From: Delphinus delphis
Lineage: Eukaryota; Chordata; Mammalia; Artiodactyla; Delphinidae
Direction: 5' to 3'
Assembly (NCBI RefSeq): GCF_949987515.2
Contig: NC_082699.1
Span: 78,473,458-78,537,457, forward strand
DNA: 64,000 nucleotides
Below, one piece after another: positions 44,495-55,439 of the stretch. The notes below the pieces were generated by a model. That model saw nothing but the letters and a program-made list of their open reading frames with translations, was not told the origin of the DNA and ran no database searches. Position numbers and translations under genes: made by a program. The stretch's first letter is position 1. Each line of letters opens with the position of its first letter.

Positions 44495-44725
44495 TGTCCC
44501 CATTAATCCACAATTAGATATACATCTTTGCTTCCTATCGAGGAGCTGGTGAATTGGGCCATTAGATGGAGAAAAAAGTGTTTTTCAATGATCACCAGGG
44601 AGAGGAAACGCTGCCAGCGCCGAGTGCAGAATCAATCTGAGCCGGGAAGGCCCTGCCATCCATCTCCGTTTGCTGGTAATTTAAACCTCAGAGCTGCCCG
44701 AGCAGATAGCAGCACTGCAGTGGCT
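44495..44725. promoter_or_regulatory. Candidate conserved noncoding element
   Basis: Repeat-free block with TCCCCATTAATCCACAATTAG, ATTGGGCCATTAGATGG, TTTTTCAATGATCACC, AGAATCAATCTGAG, GCTGGTAATTTAAACC and GAGCAGATAGCAGCACTGC. It has clustered homeodomain cores (ATTA, TAAT) beside GATA- and TGAT-type words. The plus-strand open frame at 44,528-44,746 has no coding look. The enhancer role is inferred. Confidence 0.35.
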
Positions 44726-45394
44726 CCCCTGCCGAGGCCGGGCTGAGAGGGGCAGCCTTGCACCCTGGTCATCATCTCAGGGAGACTGAGAGAGGGGAGG
44801 GGGCAGGAAGAAAGGTGGAGCCTGTGGGGAAGAGCAGTATTTCCCCTCCAGACACATTTGGACAAGGTGGGCCGGGTGCCTTGCGATGACCCACACACAG
44901 CCCTTGGTTTATGGATTCGGTTTGTGTCACAGTCCCTGGGCAGCCTTGGGGACAGGATGCTGCTGACCCCAACCCAAACCACCCTTCCTAAGTCTTGCCC
45001 TTGCCCGGGCTGCCCCTCTGCCAGGAATGATCCTCTCCCTAGCGACTCAGGTCCCCAAATAGAACTGAGCTGGAACTCGAGGGAACAAGCTGGGAGGAGG
45101 GGATGGAGACTGTCTGCTGGCGCAATCACCCGGCTAGGACTCACAACCTTGGCTTGCGGTGTTAGTGCTTTGCATCCTGACTGGCAGCACCCGGAGAAGG
45201 CAGCACAGCCTTCTTTCACAGTAGAGAAGGAGTCTGAGGGTCAGAGTGGCTCAGTGACTTTCTAGGACTGCTCAGCGCTCAGGCAGGGCTAGGTCAGCCC
45301 AAGGAGAGGCACTTCCCTCAGCAGAGCTCTCCCTCCCTCGGTAGCCAGATCTGCAGGGTCACAGACAACTTCCATGGCTACGCTGCTCAGGGGG
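44726..45394. other. Unique GC-rich noncoding DNA
   Basis: Nothing recognised beyond compositional open frames on both strands. Confidence 0.35.
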
Positions 45395-45500
45395 CTATAT
45401 TATGACCCCACTTTGCAGATGTGGAAACAGAGGCTTGAGGAGAACTAAGCCATTACCCAAGGTCACCCAGCTCCTGAGGCGAGTCTGGAACAGCAACATT
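45395..45500 (-). repeat. MIR SINE, reverse
   Basis: TATGACCCCACTTTGCAGATG, TGGAAACAGAGGCTTGAGGA, ATTACCCAAGGTCACCCAGC and GAGTCTGGAACAGC match MIR read in reverse. Confidence 0.7.
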
Positions 45501-47364
45501 GGGCCAGCTGCCATGCTCACACTGTTTCTAGGCTGTGCCCCTGGGAACAAATCTCTGGGATGCAGCACACCCAGATCCTCAAGGCTGTGCTGTGTGAGGT
45601 CGGGGAGGGTCCTTGGCCCAGGGTGCCGCAGGCTGCCCCGCCCCTTTGGAGGGCGGGACAGGGGCTTTCTCAGGCGCCATGTCCACATCTCTTCTGCTGC
45701 GTCTCGCCCCTCATGCTGGCGCCGGGCAGCCTTCTCTAGCCTGGCTGGATGGGGTCCTGGACCTTGGCCTGCTTTGCTCTCCCCGAGGGACCTAGGACAG
45801 GACCCTGCCCCTCTCCAGCCCCGATCCCCACCTGTAGAGGGCTGTGGACCGCCCTGTTTCTGTGGGGCACATGCAGCATGAGAGGGGAGCCTGGGGGCAG
45901 GTGGGGGGGTCACACTTCTGTTGGTCACCATTCCCAGGGGGAGCCCTATGGGGCCAGAGCCCAGGTTCCTGCCCACCACGTGGCCACAGGCCAAGGAAGG
46001 CTCTACGGGGGAGGACAGGAGGCCCCCTCTTCTCTGCTTGCCCTGAACCAGAGCAGAAAGGACCTGGGAAGCCACTGCTGGCTGCTCAGCCTGAAGCGGG
46101 AGGTTCTCAGTGGAAGTGGCCATGCGCTTCCCTGCCAGGAAGAGGGAAGGAGGACCCATCTCAGGCTGGGTCCAGGGCTCCCCATTCTGGGCCTCTGTCC
46201 CTGCAGCTCCCTCCCTGCGGACCCTCTGCCTGGCTTGGGTCAGATGTCACGCCCCTTCCAGATATTTCCTAGGGAGGCTGGCCCCTCGATTCTCCGGGAA
46301 GAGGCCCCGGCAAGCCTGAAAGTGTGTCCAATTAGCAGGTGTCAAAATGCAACCACAGGGAGGCCACCACCAGGGCCTGGCAGGCATCGGGTGCTAACAG
46401 CTCTTCCTGGAGCTGTGAGGAGATGGTCCCGGGCTGGAGTGAAGAGGGGTCAGCGGTGTTGGATGGGATGGTGGGGTGGGGCTGAGTGCCCAGCAGGGGT
46501 GAGGTCTGCAGGCAGAGCCAGGGGAAGGGGGAGAAGGGCTCTGACCAAGAGGAGTGAAAGGGGGTGTCCTTCCCAAAGGAAGTAGAAATGAGCTACAATT
46601 CCACCCACGGGGAGACCTGTTACGTATCAGATACCCAGGCTCCAATCTCACTGGAACCCTGGCACACGCCTGGAGTCAGCAGTACCTCACCACCTGGTGG
46701 GTGAGCCCGCAAGGCAGGCTCCCCTGTGAATCCTGATCCAGTTGGAGCACCAGGGCTCCTCGAGGCCTTTCTGGTCCCGGAGGATGAGCTGGGCCTGAAG
46801 CACACCCCGGGGGACAGAGGTGGACAGGTTTGGAGAGAGCCGCCCTCACCAGAGGGCAGCAGCTGGCTGCCGACACGCACAGCCCAGCCGGGGCCCTCTA
46901 GGGAGAGGGCGCGCGCTCCCTGCTAGGGACGTGCCTTGTTAATTACCTCACAGCCATCATCACCACGGAGCTGCAGTAATTGAAAAACCCACCTCCTCCG
47001 CAGCGATGCGGCCGCCTTCAGAACTGCGGGCCCCGTTGGAAGCACTGGGGTCGTTGGAGACCACACTGGATTCGGAAGATGATAGATAGTTGGGCCAGGA
47101 AGGCCAATGGGCAGGGCCGGCAGCAGCCGAGCGAGGTCAGGACTGTCCCCAGCAGGAACAGGGCCCGAATTCCAGCTGGTGTCCGCCTGGAGTTTCTCCC
47201 AGCCTGCAGGACCCTGGCCCCACACGGGCTCAAGCTCCCAGCTAGTCAGCCGGGCCCTTTCCTGCCTAGGGCTCAGGCCTTCCTGAGAGTGTAGGGAAGG
47301 GCTCTCTACGGGGTCCGAGATCTGGGCTCCCGTCAGCGCTGGCCACTTGGTGACTTTCACGCAG
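45501..47364. other. Unique GC-rich noncoding DNA with long accidental frames
   Basis: The window's longest open frames (278 codons, plus, 45,749-46,585; 254 codons, minus, 45,395-46,159) overlap here on opposite strands. Neither has a recognisable domain. Two short enhancer-like words stand out: GTCCAATTAGCAGGTGTCAA near 46,327 and TTGTTAATTACCTCACAGCC near 46,935 with GCAGTAATTGAAAAACCC near 46,972. No CpG island meets the usual look. Confidence 0.35.
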
Positions 47365-47514
47365 CCCCTCCAAGAAGACAGCCTCAACCCCCCACCCATG
47401 GCCAAGGCCAGCCTACAGCTCCTCCCTCACACCCCCAGGCTGGACCCCCTCCAGCAGAGGGATGAGCTCCCAGACTATGAGTTCATCTTACCGCCTGGCT
47501 GCCCCCCCTACGTG
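47365..47514 (+). CDS. Candidate coding exon, gene unknown
   Basis: A 150-nt open segment bounded by an acceptor (GACTTTCACGCAG ending at 47,364) and a near-ideal donor (GTG then GTAAGG at 47,515). It is 50 codons in phase 0 at both ends. Third codon positions are strongly C/G, and the peptide ends ELPDYEFILPPGCPPYV, which reads like natural protein sequence. ATG occurs at codon 12 (MAKASLQLLPHTPRL), so it could also be a first coding exon with the upstream part untranslated. I do not recognise the protein and found no partner exon on the plus strand. The acceptor's pyrimidine tract is weak. It could be a chance frame in GC-rich DNA. Confidence 0.3.
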
Positions 47515-48292
47515 GTAAGGACAGGTACCCCAGTGCCTCCTGAAAGAAATGCATACGGTAGGTGCTCAGAGGGGAGCTGACCTAAACAGACGCGTAAAGA
47601 ATGCAGGCACCAGTGTCTGAGGCTTTGCAGACAGCCCCAAGGACCGGAGGTGGGGAGAACTTTTGTCTGGGTTCACGGAGGAGCCCTGGAAGGGGAGACG
47701 TGCCCGACCCTGGGCCTCGAGAGAGGTGGTGGACTTGGGAAGTCGGTGGGAGCCGCACAGCCAGCAGGCAGATGGTGAGAAGGGACTGGTGAGGAAGGTA
47801 AGCGTTTACACGTTTAGCCATGGGGTCTGTGTTTCTGCTTTCACTTATTTACATAATGCGAGACTCCCAGGTACCTGCCAGTAATCAGAACATCAAAGCA
47901 AAAGAAACCAGCCCAGGAGACCAGAAGGCGTCTGTCAGGCGAGCCAGGCGGGCTGCAACGACCCCGTCTCACTGTCACCCTGAGCATGCCCTGCTCACGC
48001 TGCCACCTGGGCCAGGCTGGTGCCTCTCCTACTACCTCAGATGCTGCTGGTGGCCACGCCAGAGGGGAATAGACAGCGGGGAAGACCACAGGCGATACTG
48101 ACCATTGCCCACTGCATTGGCCACAGCAGGTCACGTTAACGACCACCAGAAACATAAGGGGAAAGAATGTTGGGTAAAAAGACGCCAAACACGACTGGCT
48201 CAGAAGTGTAGAGGCTAAGTTTCTGACCCGAGCATCCCAGCAATCTAAGCTAGGAACGGGACATGAGTCCAAGTCCTGGAAGGTTCTGATAC
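47515..48292. other. Noncoding DNA between two candidate exons
   Basis: No repeat recognised. If the 47.4-kb plus-strand exon and the 48.4-kb minus-strand exon are both real they would belong to different genes, since they lie on opposite strands. Confidence 0.3.
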
Positions 48293-48497
48293 CAGCTGTT
48301 CAATAAAGAAGGTCCCCCTGCTCAGCAGGCCCAGGCGGTTCTTGTAAAAGCGACACCATGGGAAGGGCTTGTCGTCGCTGATTCTCACTGCTTCCCCAGG
48401 AGACAGGGCCACCGGGTCAAAGATGCCATCAGAGGGTGTGCCCCAAGGGGGAAGCCAGCGTTGCAGAAACGGGTTCCCCCTGGGATTTTCAGCAGCT
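48293..48497 (-). CDS. Candidate coding exon, gene unknown
   Basis: On the minus strand a long pyrimidine tract (CTCTCCTTCCTTTCTTTCTC) leads into TAG, then a 205-nt open segment to a possible donor at CTG/GTATCA (48,292-48,291). The peptide contains GNPFLQRWLPPWGTPSDG, then IFDPVALSPGEAVRISDD, KPFPWCRFYKNRLGLLSRG and TFFIEQL. It is rich in aromatic and buried residues and unlike the low-complexity frames around it. If the donor is unused the frame runs to a stop near 48,245. The PFPW..FYKNRLGLL segment vaguely recalls short ciliary microtubule inner proteins (PF..HDNR..), but that is not enough to name it. The acceptor is strong, the donor weak. Confidence 0.35.
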
Positions 48498-49620
48498 CTA
48501 GAGAAAGAAAGGAAGGAGAGATGGATGGTGTATAAACGAGTGAGTAACAGCCCAGGATGGCTGTAGAGACCCCCCAAAGCCCAGGGCTTCAGATGTCCGT
48601 CTCCATCGCAACTTGTCGGGCAGAAGCTGACCTCCGCTGGCCCCGCTGGCCCGGTGGCTCAGGCTCGTGCCTGGACCTGCTCTCGTGTCTCTGGGCAGCC
48701 CTGGCCGCTGTCCTCCTCCTGGGACCTGTGGGCTGAGCACGCATGTCCCCCCCCCTGCCCCAAGCCCACACTGAGCTTGAGAATCTAAGGAATAACCATG
48801 GCAATGGTCATTTTTCACTGAGGAAGCCTGGAAGGAAGGGGGTCAGGAGGGCCCCGAGCCCAAACAACAGCATCACCTGCCAGGGGCTCTCCAGGCATCT
48901 GCTTTCTGACCCTGGAGCCCAGAGAGATGGGCACAAGGTCGCGGTCACGAGGTACCTGAGCTGCCGCAGAGCCCTGGACCGCCCCCCATCTGTTCCCTCC
49001 CTCCCCCACCTCCTCCCAGCCGGCACCCAGTGCTGTCAGCAAGAGGAGGGATGCTCCCCGGAAGGGGCGCCTGCTCTTCAGACACCAGTATGTGCAGACG
49101 GGTGACCCTGGAAAGGCCTGCATTGGTCACTGAGGGTCTCATGAGGGCAGAGCTGGCTTTGCGGTGGAGGGGTTAGAGCACGTGAGCTGGAGAGTTCTGG
49201 CGTGTGGAGAGACGGGGGGAGGGAGGGAGGAAGAGGCATTAAGTGTGCGGCTCAGTGGGGCTGGAGGCCACCTGCCCAGAGCCCGCCCTGCCCCCATCCC
49301 CAGGGCGAGGCAGGGGCTGGCTGGGAGGGAGCAGTCTGTCCAGGAACTTGTTTGACCAGAGGGAGCATGTCCACGACGGGGTGGAGAGGCAGAGGGGACC
49401 GGGGGTGAGTCCAGGTGCTGCTTGGGGCACCCCCAGAATCACCCTCCCTGAGGTCAGCCCTGCCAGATGTGCCTCCCGTCACCCCCCAGCCACATGCACG
49501 GCCACCAAAGCCTGTGGTTCATCAATAACAAACTCGGACACATGTTCGTGCACGTGGGGGCTTCCTGCCGGCTCGCGGGCGGCCGCCTGTCCTGCCTTTG
49601 CTCACACTTGTCAGTGGGGA
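48498..49620. other. Unique GC-rich noncoding DNA
   Basis: No repeat family recognised. No second minus-strand exon that would pair with 48,293-48,497 was evident. 49,495-49,560 has a mixed stretch with ACATGTTCGTGCACGTGG (overlapping E-box-like words). Confidence 0.35.
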
Positions 49621-51032
49621 GAGAACTTTATTTATTTATTTATTTTTAGCATCTTTATTGGAGTATAATTGCTTGACTATGGTGTGTTAGTTTCTGCTGT
49701 ATCACAAAGGGAATCAGCTGTATGTATTCATATATCCCCATATCCCCTCCCTCTTGCGTCTCCCTCCCACCCTCCCCATCCCACCCCTCTAGGTGGTCAC
49801 AAAGCACCGAGCTGGTCTCCCTGTGCTATGCTTCCCACTCCCTGTGCTAAGCTTCCCTGCTTCCCACTAGCTGTCTATTTCACATTTGGTAGTGTATAGA
49901 TGTCCATGCCACTCTCTCACTTTGTTCCAGCTTACCCTTGCCCCTCTCCGTGACCTCAAATCCATTCTCTACGTCTGCATCTTTATTACTGTCCTGCCCC
50001 TAGGTTCTTCAGAAGCATTTTTTTTTTTTAGATTCCATATACATGTGTTAGCATACGGTATTTGTTTTTCTCTTTCTGACTTACTTCACGCTGTATGACA
50101 GATTCTAGGTCCATCCACCTCACTACAAATAACTCAATTTCATTTCTTTTTATTGCTGAGTAATATTCCATTGTATATATGTGCCACTGGACAGCTACAT
50201 ATAAAAGAGTGAAATTAGAACATTCCCTAACACCATACACAAAAATAAACTCAAAATGGATTAAAGACCTAAATGGAAGGCCAGACACTATAAAACTCTT
50301 AGAGGAAAACATAGGCAGAACACTCTGTGACATAAATCACAGCAAGGTCCTTTTTGACCCACCTCCTAGAGAAATGGAAATAAAAACAAAAATAAACAAA
50401 TGGGACCTAATGAAACTTCAAAGCTTTTGCGTAGCAAAGGAAACCATAAACAAGACGAAAAGATAACCCTCAGAATAGGTGAAAATATTTGCAAACGAAG
50501 CAACTGACAAAGGATTAATCTCCAAAACATACAAGCAGCTCATGCAGCTCAATATCAAAAAAACAAACAACCCCATCCAAAAATGGGCAGAAGACCTAAA
50601 CAGACATTTCTCCAAAGAAGGTATACAGATTGCCAACAAACACATGAAAGGATGCTCAACATCACTAATCATTAGAGAAATGCAAATCAAAACTACAATG
50701 AGATATCACCTCACACCAGTCAGAATGGCCATCATCAAAAACTCTACAAACAATGAATGCTGGAGAGGGTATGGAGAAAAGGGAGCCCTCCTGCACTGTT
50801 GGTGGGAATGTAAATTGATACAGCCACTATGGAGAACAGTATGGAGTTTCCTAAAAAACTAAAAATAGAGCAACCATATGACCCAGCAATCCCTCTCCTG
50901 GACATATACCCTGAGAAAACCAGAATTCAAAAAGAGTCATGTACCACAATGCTCATTGCAGCTCTATTTACAATAGCCAGGACACAGAAGCAACTTAAAT
51001 GCTCATCGACAGATGAATGGAGAACTTTATTT
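49621..51032 (-). mobile_element. Young L1 LINE with 5' inversion and 13-bp target-site duplication
   Basis: A 5'-truncated L1 inserted in minus orientation. Target-site duplications GAGAACTTTATTT lie at 49,621-49,633 and 51,020-51,032. 49,634-50,187 is antisense: a short TTTA-type tail, the 3' UTR, then the ORF2 C-terminus (minus-strand HIYTMEYYSAIKRNEIELF ... KYRMLTHVYGI, stop). 50,188-51,019 is sense on the plus strand: upstream ORF2 text ([57 protein letters not shown], up to SSTDEW). The two parts are consecutive in L1 but for about a dozen missing bases (IKKM-equivalent) at the inversion junction, the hallmark of twin priming. A stop near 50,464 and a frameshift near 50,850 show it is dead, and GYGEKG replaces the usual GCGEKG. 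Confidence 0.93.
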
Positions 51033-51940
51033 TTAACAGCCATACATGTCTGTTAATAAACATATTAGCCAGTTGAAGAGTCTTTCCCAAAAGGAAAAAT
51101 ATTTCCATGGAGAAAATTCCAGGTCTTGCCAGGAATACAAATGACTCTTGTCCAGTGTTAATTAAGATTCCAGCTCACAGGCTTCCCAGAGACAGGAGGA
51201 GCCCTGGGCTCTGGGCTGGGGTGTCAGGCCTAATGGCCTGGCTGGGAGCCCCGAGGACACCCTCGTCTCACCCAACCCTGTTAGGGACGCCGCTCGGGAG
51301 GGCCGGGTGGCTCTGGGTGTCTCCTCCGTCCATCAGCAAGGCTCGCTGCTCCCACCTCCAGCTGGGGCACCACTCTGCCCAGATGGCCTGGGGGTTACAG
51401 AAAGGACACGGGCAGGGGCCCTGACCCTTGGGCTCCAACATCAGGGGCTCGCAGAGGAGGACCCTGACTCAGAATGAGGCAGCATGATGGGCTCAGGATG
51501 TGGAAGCTTCTCTTGTGAGCACAGGGGTGGTAGTGACGAGTCCTGACACGCGGCCATTGCCAGCACTGGACATACTGGGTCCTCCCTCGTCCGCCTGCCC
51601 CGGGCAGCCCACGGAGCAAGCGCCAGCCCTGCCCCTCACGTGTCTGCTTGCAGGCGTGCTCTCAGCAGCCACCCCTCCGCCTCTCTGGGGACCCGGGGCA
51701 TGTCAGGCTGAGAATAACGCCAGCGGTGGTGAGAAGCACCTCCAGCTGTGGGCGCCGACCCCTCGCCAGGCCCCGGCTAAGTGCTGTGGGCCTGGGGCCC
51801 TCGTGAACCTGCACAGCCGCCTGAGGGCCTGCGGGGACCCAGCCAGCGGGGGTTTGCTCCTGCAAGACTTCAGGGACCTCGTGGACCTCTTGGGTACCTG
51901 GAGCTTTCCCTCCCATGCAAGAGCAAGTGATGTGAGCTTG
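51033..51940. other. Unique noncoding DNA
   Basis: 51,040-51,180, right beside the L1, is repeat-free and AT-rich with AAACATATTAGCCAGTTG, AATATTTCCATGGAG and CAGTGTTAATTAAGATTCC, an enhancer-like look. The remainder is GC-rich with accidental open frames (for example 51,500-51,952). Confidence 0.35.
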
Positions 51941-51944
51941 TTTT

Positions 51945-53074
51945 TTTTCTAATTTTCTAATAAACTTTTAATTGTAGACCAGTTTTAGGTTTAGAGCATC
52001 ATTTCCAGAGACTTCCCGTGAACCCACCCTGTTACCCTCATTAGAATCTTATGTTAGTGCCACACTTTGACCCCTATTAAGGAGTCAAGGCTGACACGTG
52101 ACTAATAACTGAAGTCTGTGCTGTGTCCAGGTTCTTACCCGTGGCCCCCTGCCCCGTCTTTCCCGGCTGTGACTCTCTGCTCCAGGGTCCCACTCAGGGT
52201 ACCAAGTTACATTTAGTCCATGTTTTCTACTATTTTCTAGATGAAACAAAGCAAAATCTTAAATGTGCTGCTCTAGGGATGTTTACATCAAGGTGTACCC
52301 ACAGATCAAGACAGAGATCGTGTCCTGTCCCCCGGGGCTCCCTGGACCCTCCACGCAGAGCTCTCCCTCCCCCAGAGGGTACTGCACTGCCTGTGGGCTG
52401 TGCGTCGGGGGACCACACACTTCCCATCTTCTGTGTCTGGTGTCCTTCACTCCCAGTATGTTCATGAGCGGCACCTTCAGTGCTGCTTCAGAGATGGGAA
52501 AAGGATTTCACTGAGGAACACAGAGAACGAAACAATGGACGCTTCTGTACACGGCACCCACACTCTAGCACTTTCATATCTCACCATTTGATCGCATCAT
52601 GACCTCGCCTGACTCCCTCTCCTCCCATCAGCCCCAGAAGCCGCCGACACCCCTCCATGCCCAAGGTTTTATGCTTTCCCTCTGTTTATCCATAAACAGC
52701 TTATATGATTGACCGGAGGATTTTAACCTACACATAAATGGCATCATACGACGTTCACCTGTCTGCTCTCTGCTTTTCCCACCCGACGTTTTATTTTGGA
52801 GAATTGTGTGTGTGTTACGCGCAGCTCTGCTTCACTCCTTTCAGCTCCCGTGTGGCATGCGGTCGAATGGACGCACCCCAGTTGATCTGCCCATCCTCTT
52901 GTTGATAAGTTTTTGGTCTTTTCCATTGTTTTCCTATCACACATTCTGAGACAATGCACAGCCTTGGGGCTTCTCCTTGTGCACGTGTGTGGGAGTTTCT
53001 CTGATACTTATCTAGACATGGAATGGCTGGGCTTGGGGCTAAATGCACTTCCAACATTACATTTTTTCACACTT
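51945..53074 (-). repeat. Old L1 fragment, antisense
   Basis: TTTTCTAATAAACTTTTAATTG, ACCAGTTTTAGGTTTAGAGC, AACCCACCCTGTTACCC, AGGGTCCCACTCAGGGTACC, ATGGCATCATACGACGTTCA and GTTGATAAGTTTTTGGTCTT follow an old L1 read antisense (5' end of the feature is a 3' region). It resumes after the LTR-like insertion at 53,075. Confidence 0.65.
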
Positions 53075-53425
53075 GCATGTCTCAGCTATGGCTGCTATCA
53101 CAGAATACCACAGACCATAGGCTTAAACAGCAGACGTTATTTCTCACAGGAGGCTGGAAGTCCGTGATCAAGGTGCCGGAAGATGTGGTTCTTGGTGAGA
53201 GTCTCTGCCTGGTTTGCAGCCACCTTCTCAACGTGTCCCCACATGGCAGAGAGAGAGAGGTCTCTGCATCTCTTCATAGAAGGGCACTAATCTCATTTGT
53301 GAGGGCTCCACCCTCATGACCTGATGACCTCCAAAGGCCCTGCCTCTTAATCCATCATATTGGAGGTTAGGACTTCAAAGTGTTAATTTGGTGGGGACAC
53401 AAGCATTCAGTCCATAGCGTGGCTC
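53075..53425 (+). repeat. LTR-like repeat of the TGGCTTAAAACAAC family, nested in an old L1
   Basis: AGCTATGGCTGCTATCACAG, AATACCACAGACCATAGGC, TTATTTCTCACAGGAGGCTG, GAAGTCCGTGATCAAGGTGC, CACCCTCATGACCTGATGAC, GGAGGTTAGGACTTCAAAG and CATTCAGTCCATAGC are ordered landmarks of the full element, about 350 bp. L1 text continues on both sides. Confidence 0.72.
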
Positions 53426-54840
53426 TTCACCAAGTTTACATCAGTTTACACTCAGACGACAGCTCAGGAAATTCACCATTTCCCTGCATCCTCACTAGCA
53501 TTCACTCCCGTGGGATGCTGTGAATCCTGCCTGTCTGTTGGGAATGAAATGGCATCTACTTTTTGTAATTTACATTTCTCGGATTACTTGATGTAGTTTA
53601 TTGGCCATTTGTGTATCTTTTTTCTGTGAAATCCATACTGATATATTTTTACCTATTTTTTCTTTGGGATAGTTTGCCTTCTCCTCAAAGCTATATGGGA
53701 TTTTTTGTACATTATAAGGACTAATATTTTACTGTTTATATGCATTAAAAGGGCTTCCTCCCAGAAGATGGCTTATCATTTTATATTTGTACAGAGGTCT
53801 TCTATTTTGTTTTTGTGCAATGACCCACTTCATCTGAGCTTCCAAATTTATTGGCATAAAGTAACTCAAAGTATTTCCTGTTTTGTATTTCTAATACATT
53901 TATTTGTATACTCTCTTTCTTTTCTTCATCCAGCTCACCAGAGATTGTTCTATCTTATTATTCTTTACAAAAGAAACAGCAACAACAACAAAAACCTTTG
54001 ATCTGGCTACATTGTTTTCTGTTTTTAAATATCTACTTTTATCTTTATTATTCTCCTTTTTTTTTTTTTTTTTTTGCCATTGTTCTTCTTTTAGCTACTG
54101 GAACTAAAAATTTAACTCACTTTTATTATTTTCTATTGTTTGCTTAAATGCATTTAAAGTTAAGTTTTACTGATATTTGAATGTTTTTATTACCATTTAC
54201 TTCTAAATATTTTTAAACTCTCCAATGTAAGTTTTTTAAAACTCACAATAGTTTCATCAAATTTTGGAAGTTTTTAGTCATTATTTCATCAAGTATTTAT
54301 TTCTGACCCTCTATGTCAGACTGTTTGATATTATGCCACTTATCCTTGAGGCTCTGTTCATTTTTCTTCAGTTGAGACCCCCCTTTGGTCTCAAGGTTGG
54401 ATTGTTTCTGTTGATCTCTTCCCAAATTCACTGACTCTCCTGACATCCCAATCTTCTCTAAAGCCCTTTCAGTTAATTTTTCACTTCAGCAATTGTAACT
54501 TTCAGTTCAAAAATTTCCCTTTGTTCTTTTTTATAGTCTCCATTTTTCTGCTGAGATTACCTATCTGTTCACTCACAAGATTGTATTTCCTTTAATTCTT
54601 TGAAGATTTCTTCCTGCATTAATTTATAATAATTGCTTTAAAGCCTTTATCTGTTGCATCCAGCACCTGGGCTCAAGTTCAGTTTCCACTGACTGATTCA
54701 TTTTTATTAACCAGGAATCACATTTTTTTACTCTTTTGTTCTCTCTAGTGATTTTGGATTGGATGTTAGCCACGGTGGGTACTTTGTGGTAGAGACTCTA
54801 GATTCCGTCTTCCTTCTCTGATGAGACTTGGCTCTCATTT
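53426..54840 (-). repeat. Old L1M fragments, antisense
   Basis: The L1 continues (TTTGTAATTTACATTTCTCG, TTTATTGGCCATTTGTGTAT), then further L1M 3' UTR antisense text: TTATTTCATCAAGTATTTAT, CTTGAGGCTCTGTTCATT, TCAGTTCAAAAATTTCCC and CTTTAAAGCCTTTATCTG. A T19-type run lies at 54,057-54,075. Confidence 0.65.
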
Positions 54841-55439
54841 GGCAAGCATTCAACTGCAGGCTGTTGACCTGGACTCTGTGGAAGCATGGTTATGTGCATG
54901 GTTAGTGCACATTTGAGGAAGCACATAGTGTATCTCAAACCCCTCCACCTTGGAAGGATACAACCCACAACTGTGAGACTTGTGGCTTTGTCCAGGAGCT
55001 TGTTTTATGCTGTGTCTGGTGAGTCTAGAGTAGGGCTTGGTCCTTACCCCAGAGTTGCAGCATCCCTGGGGTCCCCTCTTTACATAGTTCCCCATTCTCT
55101 ATATCCCTGCCCCACAGATTCCTGCAGCTTCATGTGCCTCACAGGCTGATTTCTGCCCTGTGAACTCAGAGGGACACCTGTGTTCTGCTCAGAACCAGCT
55201 CTCCAGGCCATGGTTGGAAATTGTCCCCAGGCAGATTGCTGGGCAATCATGGGCCTCGCCTTAGAGGTCTGTCTTTTGTACATTCCTGCACTACCTGTCG
55301 CCCACTGCTGAAAAGAATCATTTCCTTTATTTTGACAGGTTTTATGATTGTTGATGTGAGAGGGATAACCCTGTACCACCTGCTCCATCATGGTTAAATG
55401 TATGACTCCAAACCATGAGTTTTCTAGGACAGCATTGAT
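54841..55439. other. Noncoding DNA, possibly old LINE-derived
   Basis: No exon or RNA gene. It may continue the L1M text but I cannot support that. Confidence 0.3.

Noticed and set aside
45395..46585. The two longest overlapping frames (278 codons plus, 254 codons minus)
   Set aside because: They overlap on opposite strands in GC-rich DNA with few stops, have no recognisable domain, and the minus frame runs through a MIR.
50028..50333. 101-codon minus-strand frame that ends in an ORF2 C-terminus
   Set aside because: It crosses the inversion junction of the L1 and is a chimera of antisense and sense L1 text.
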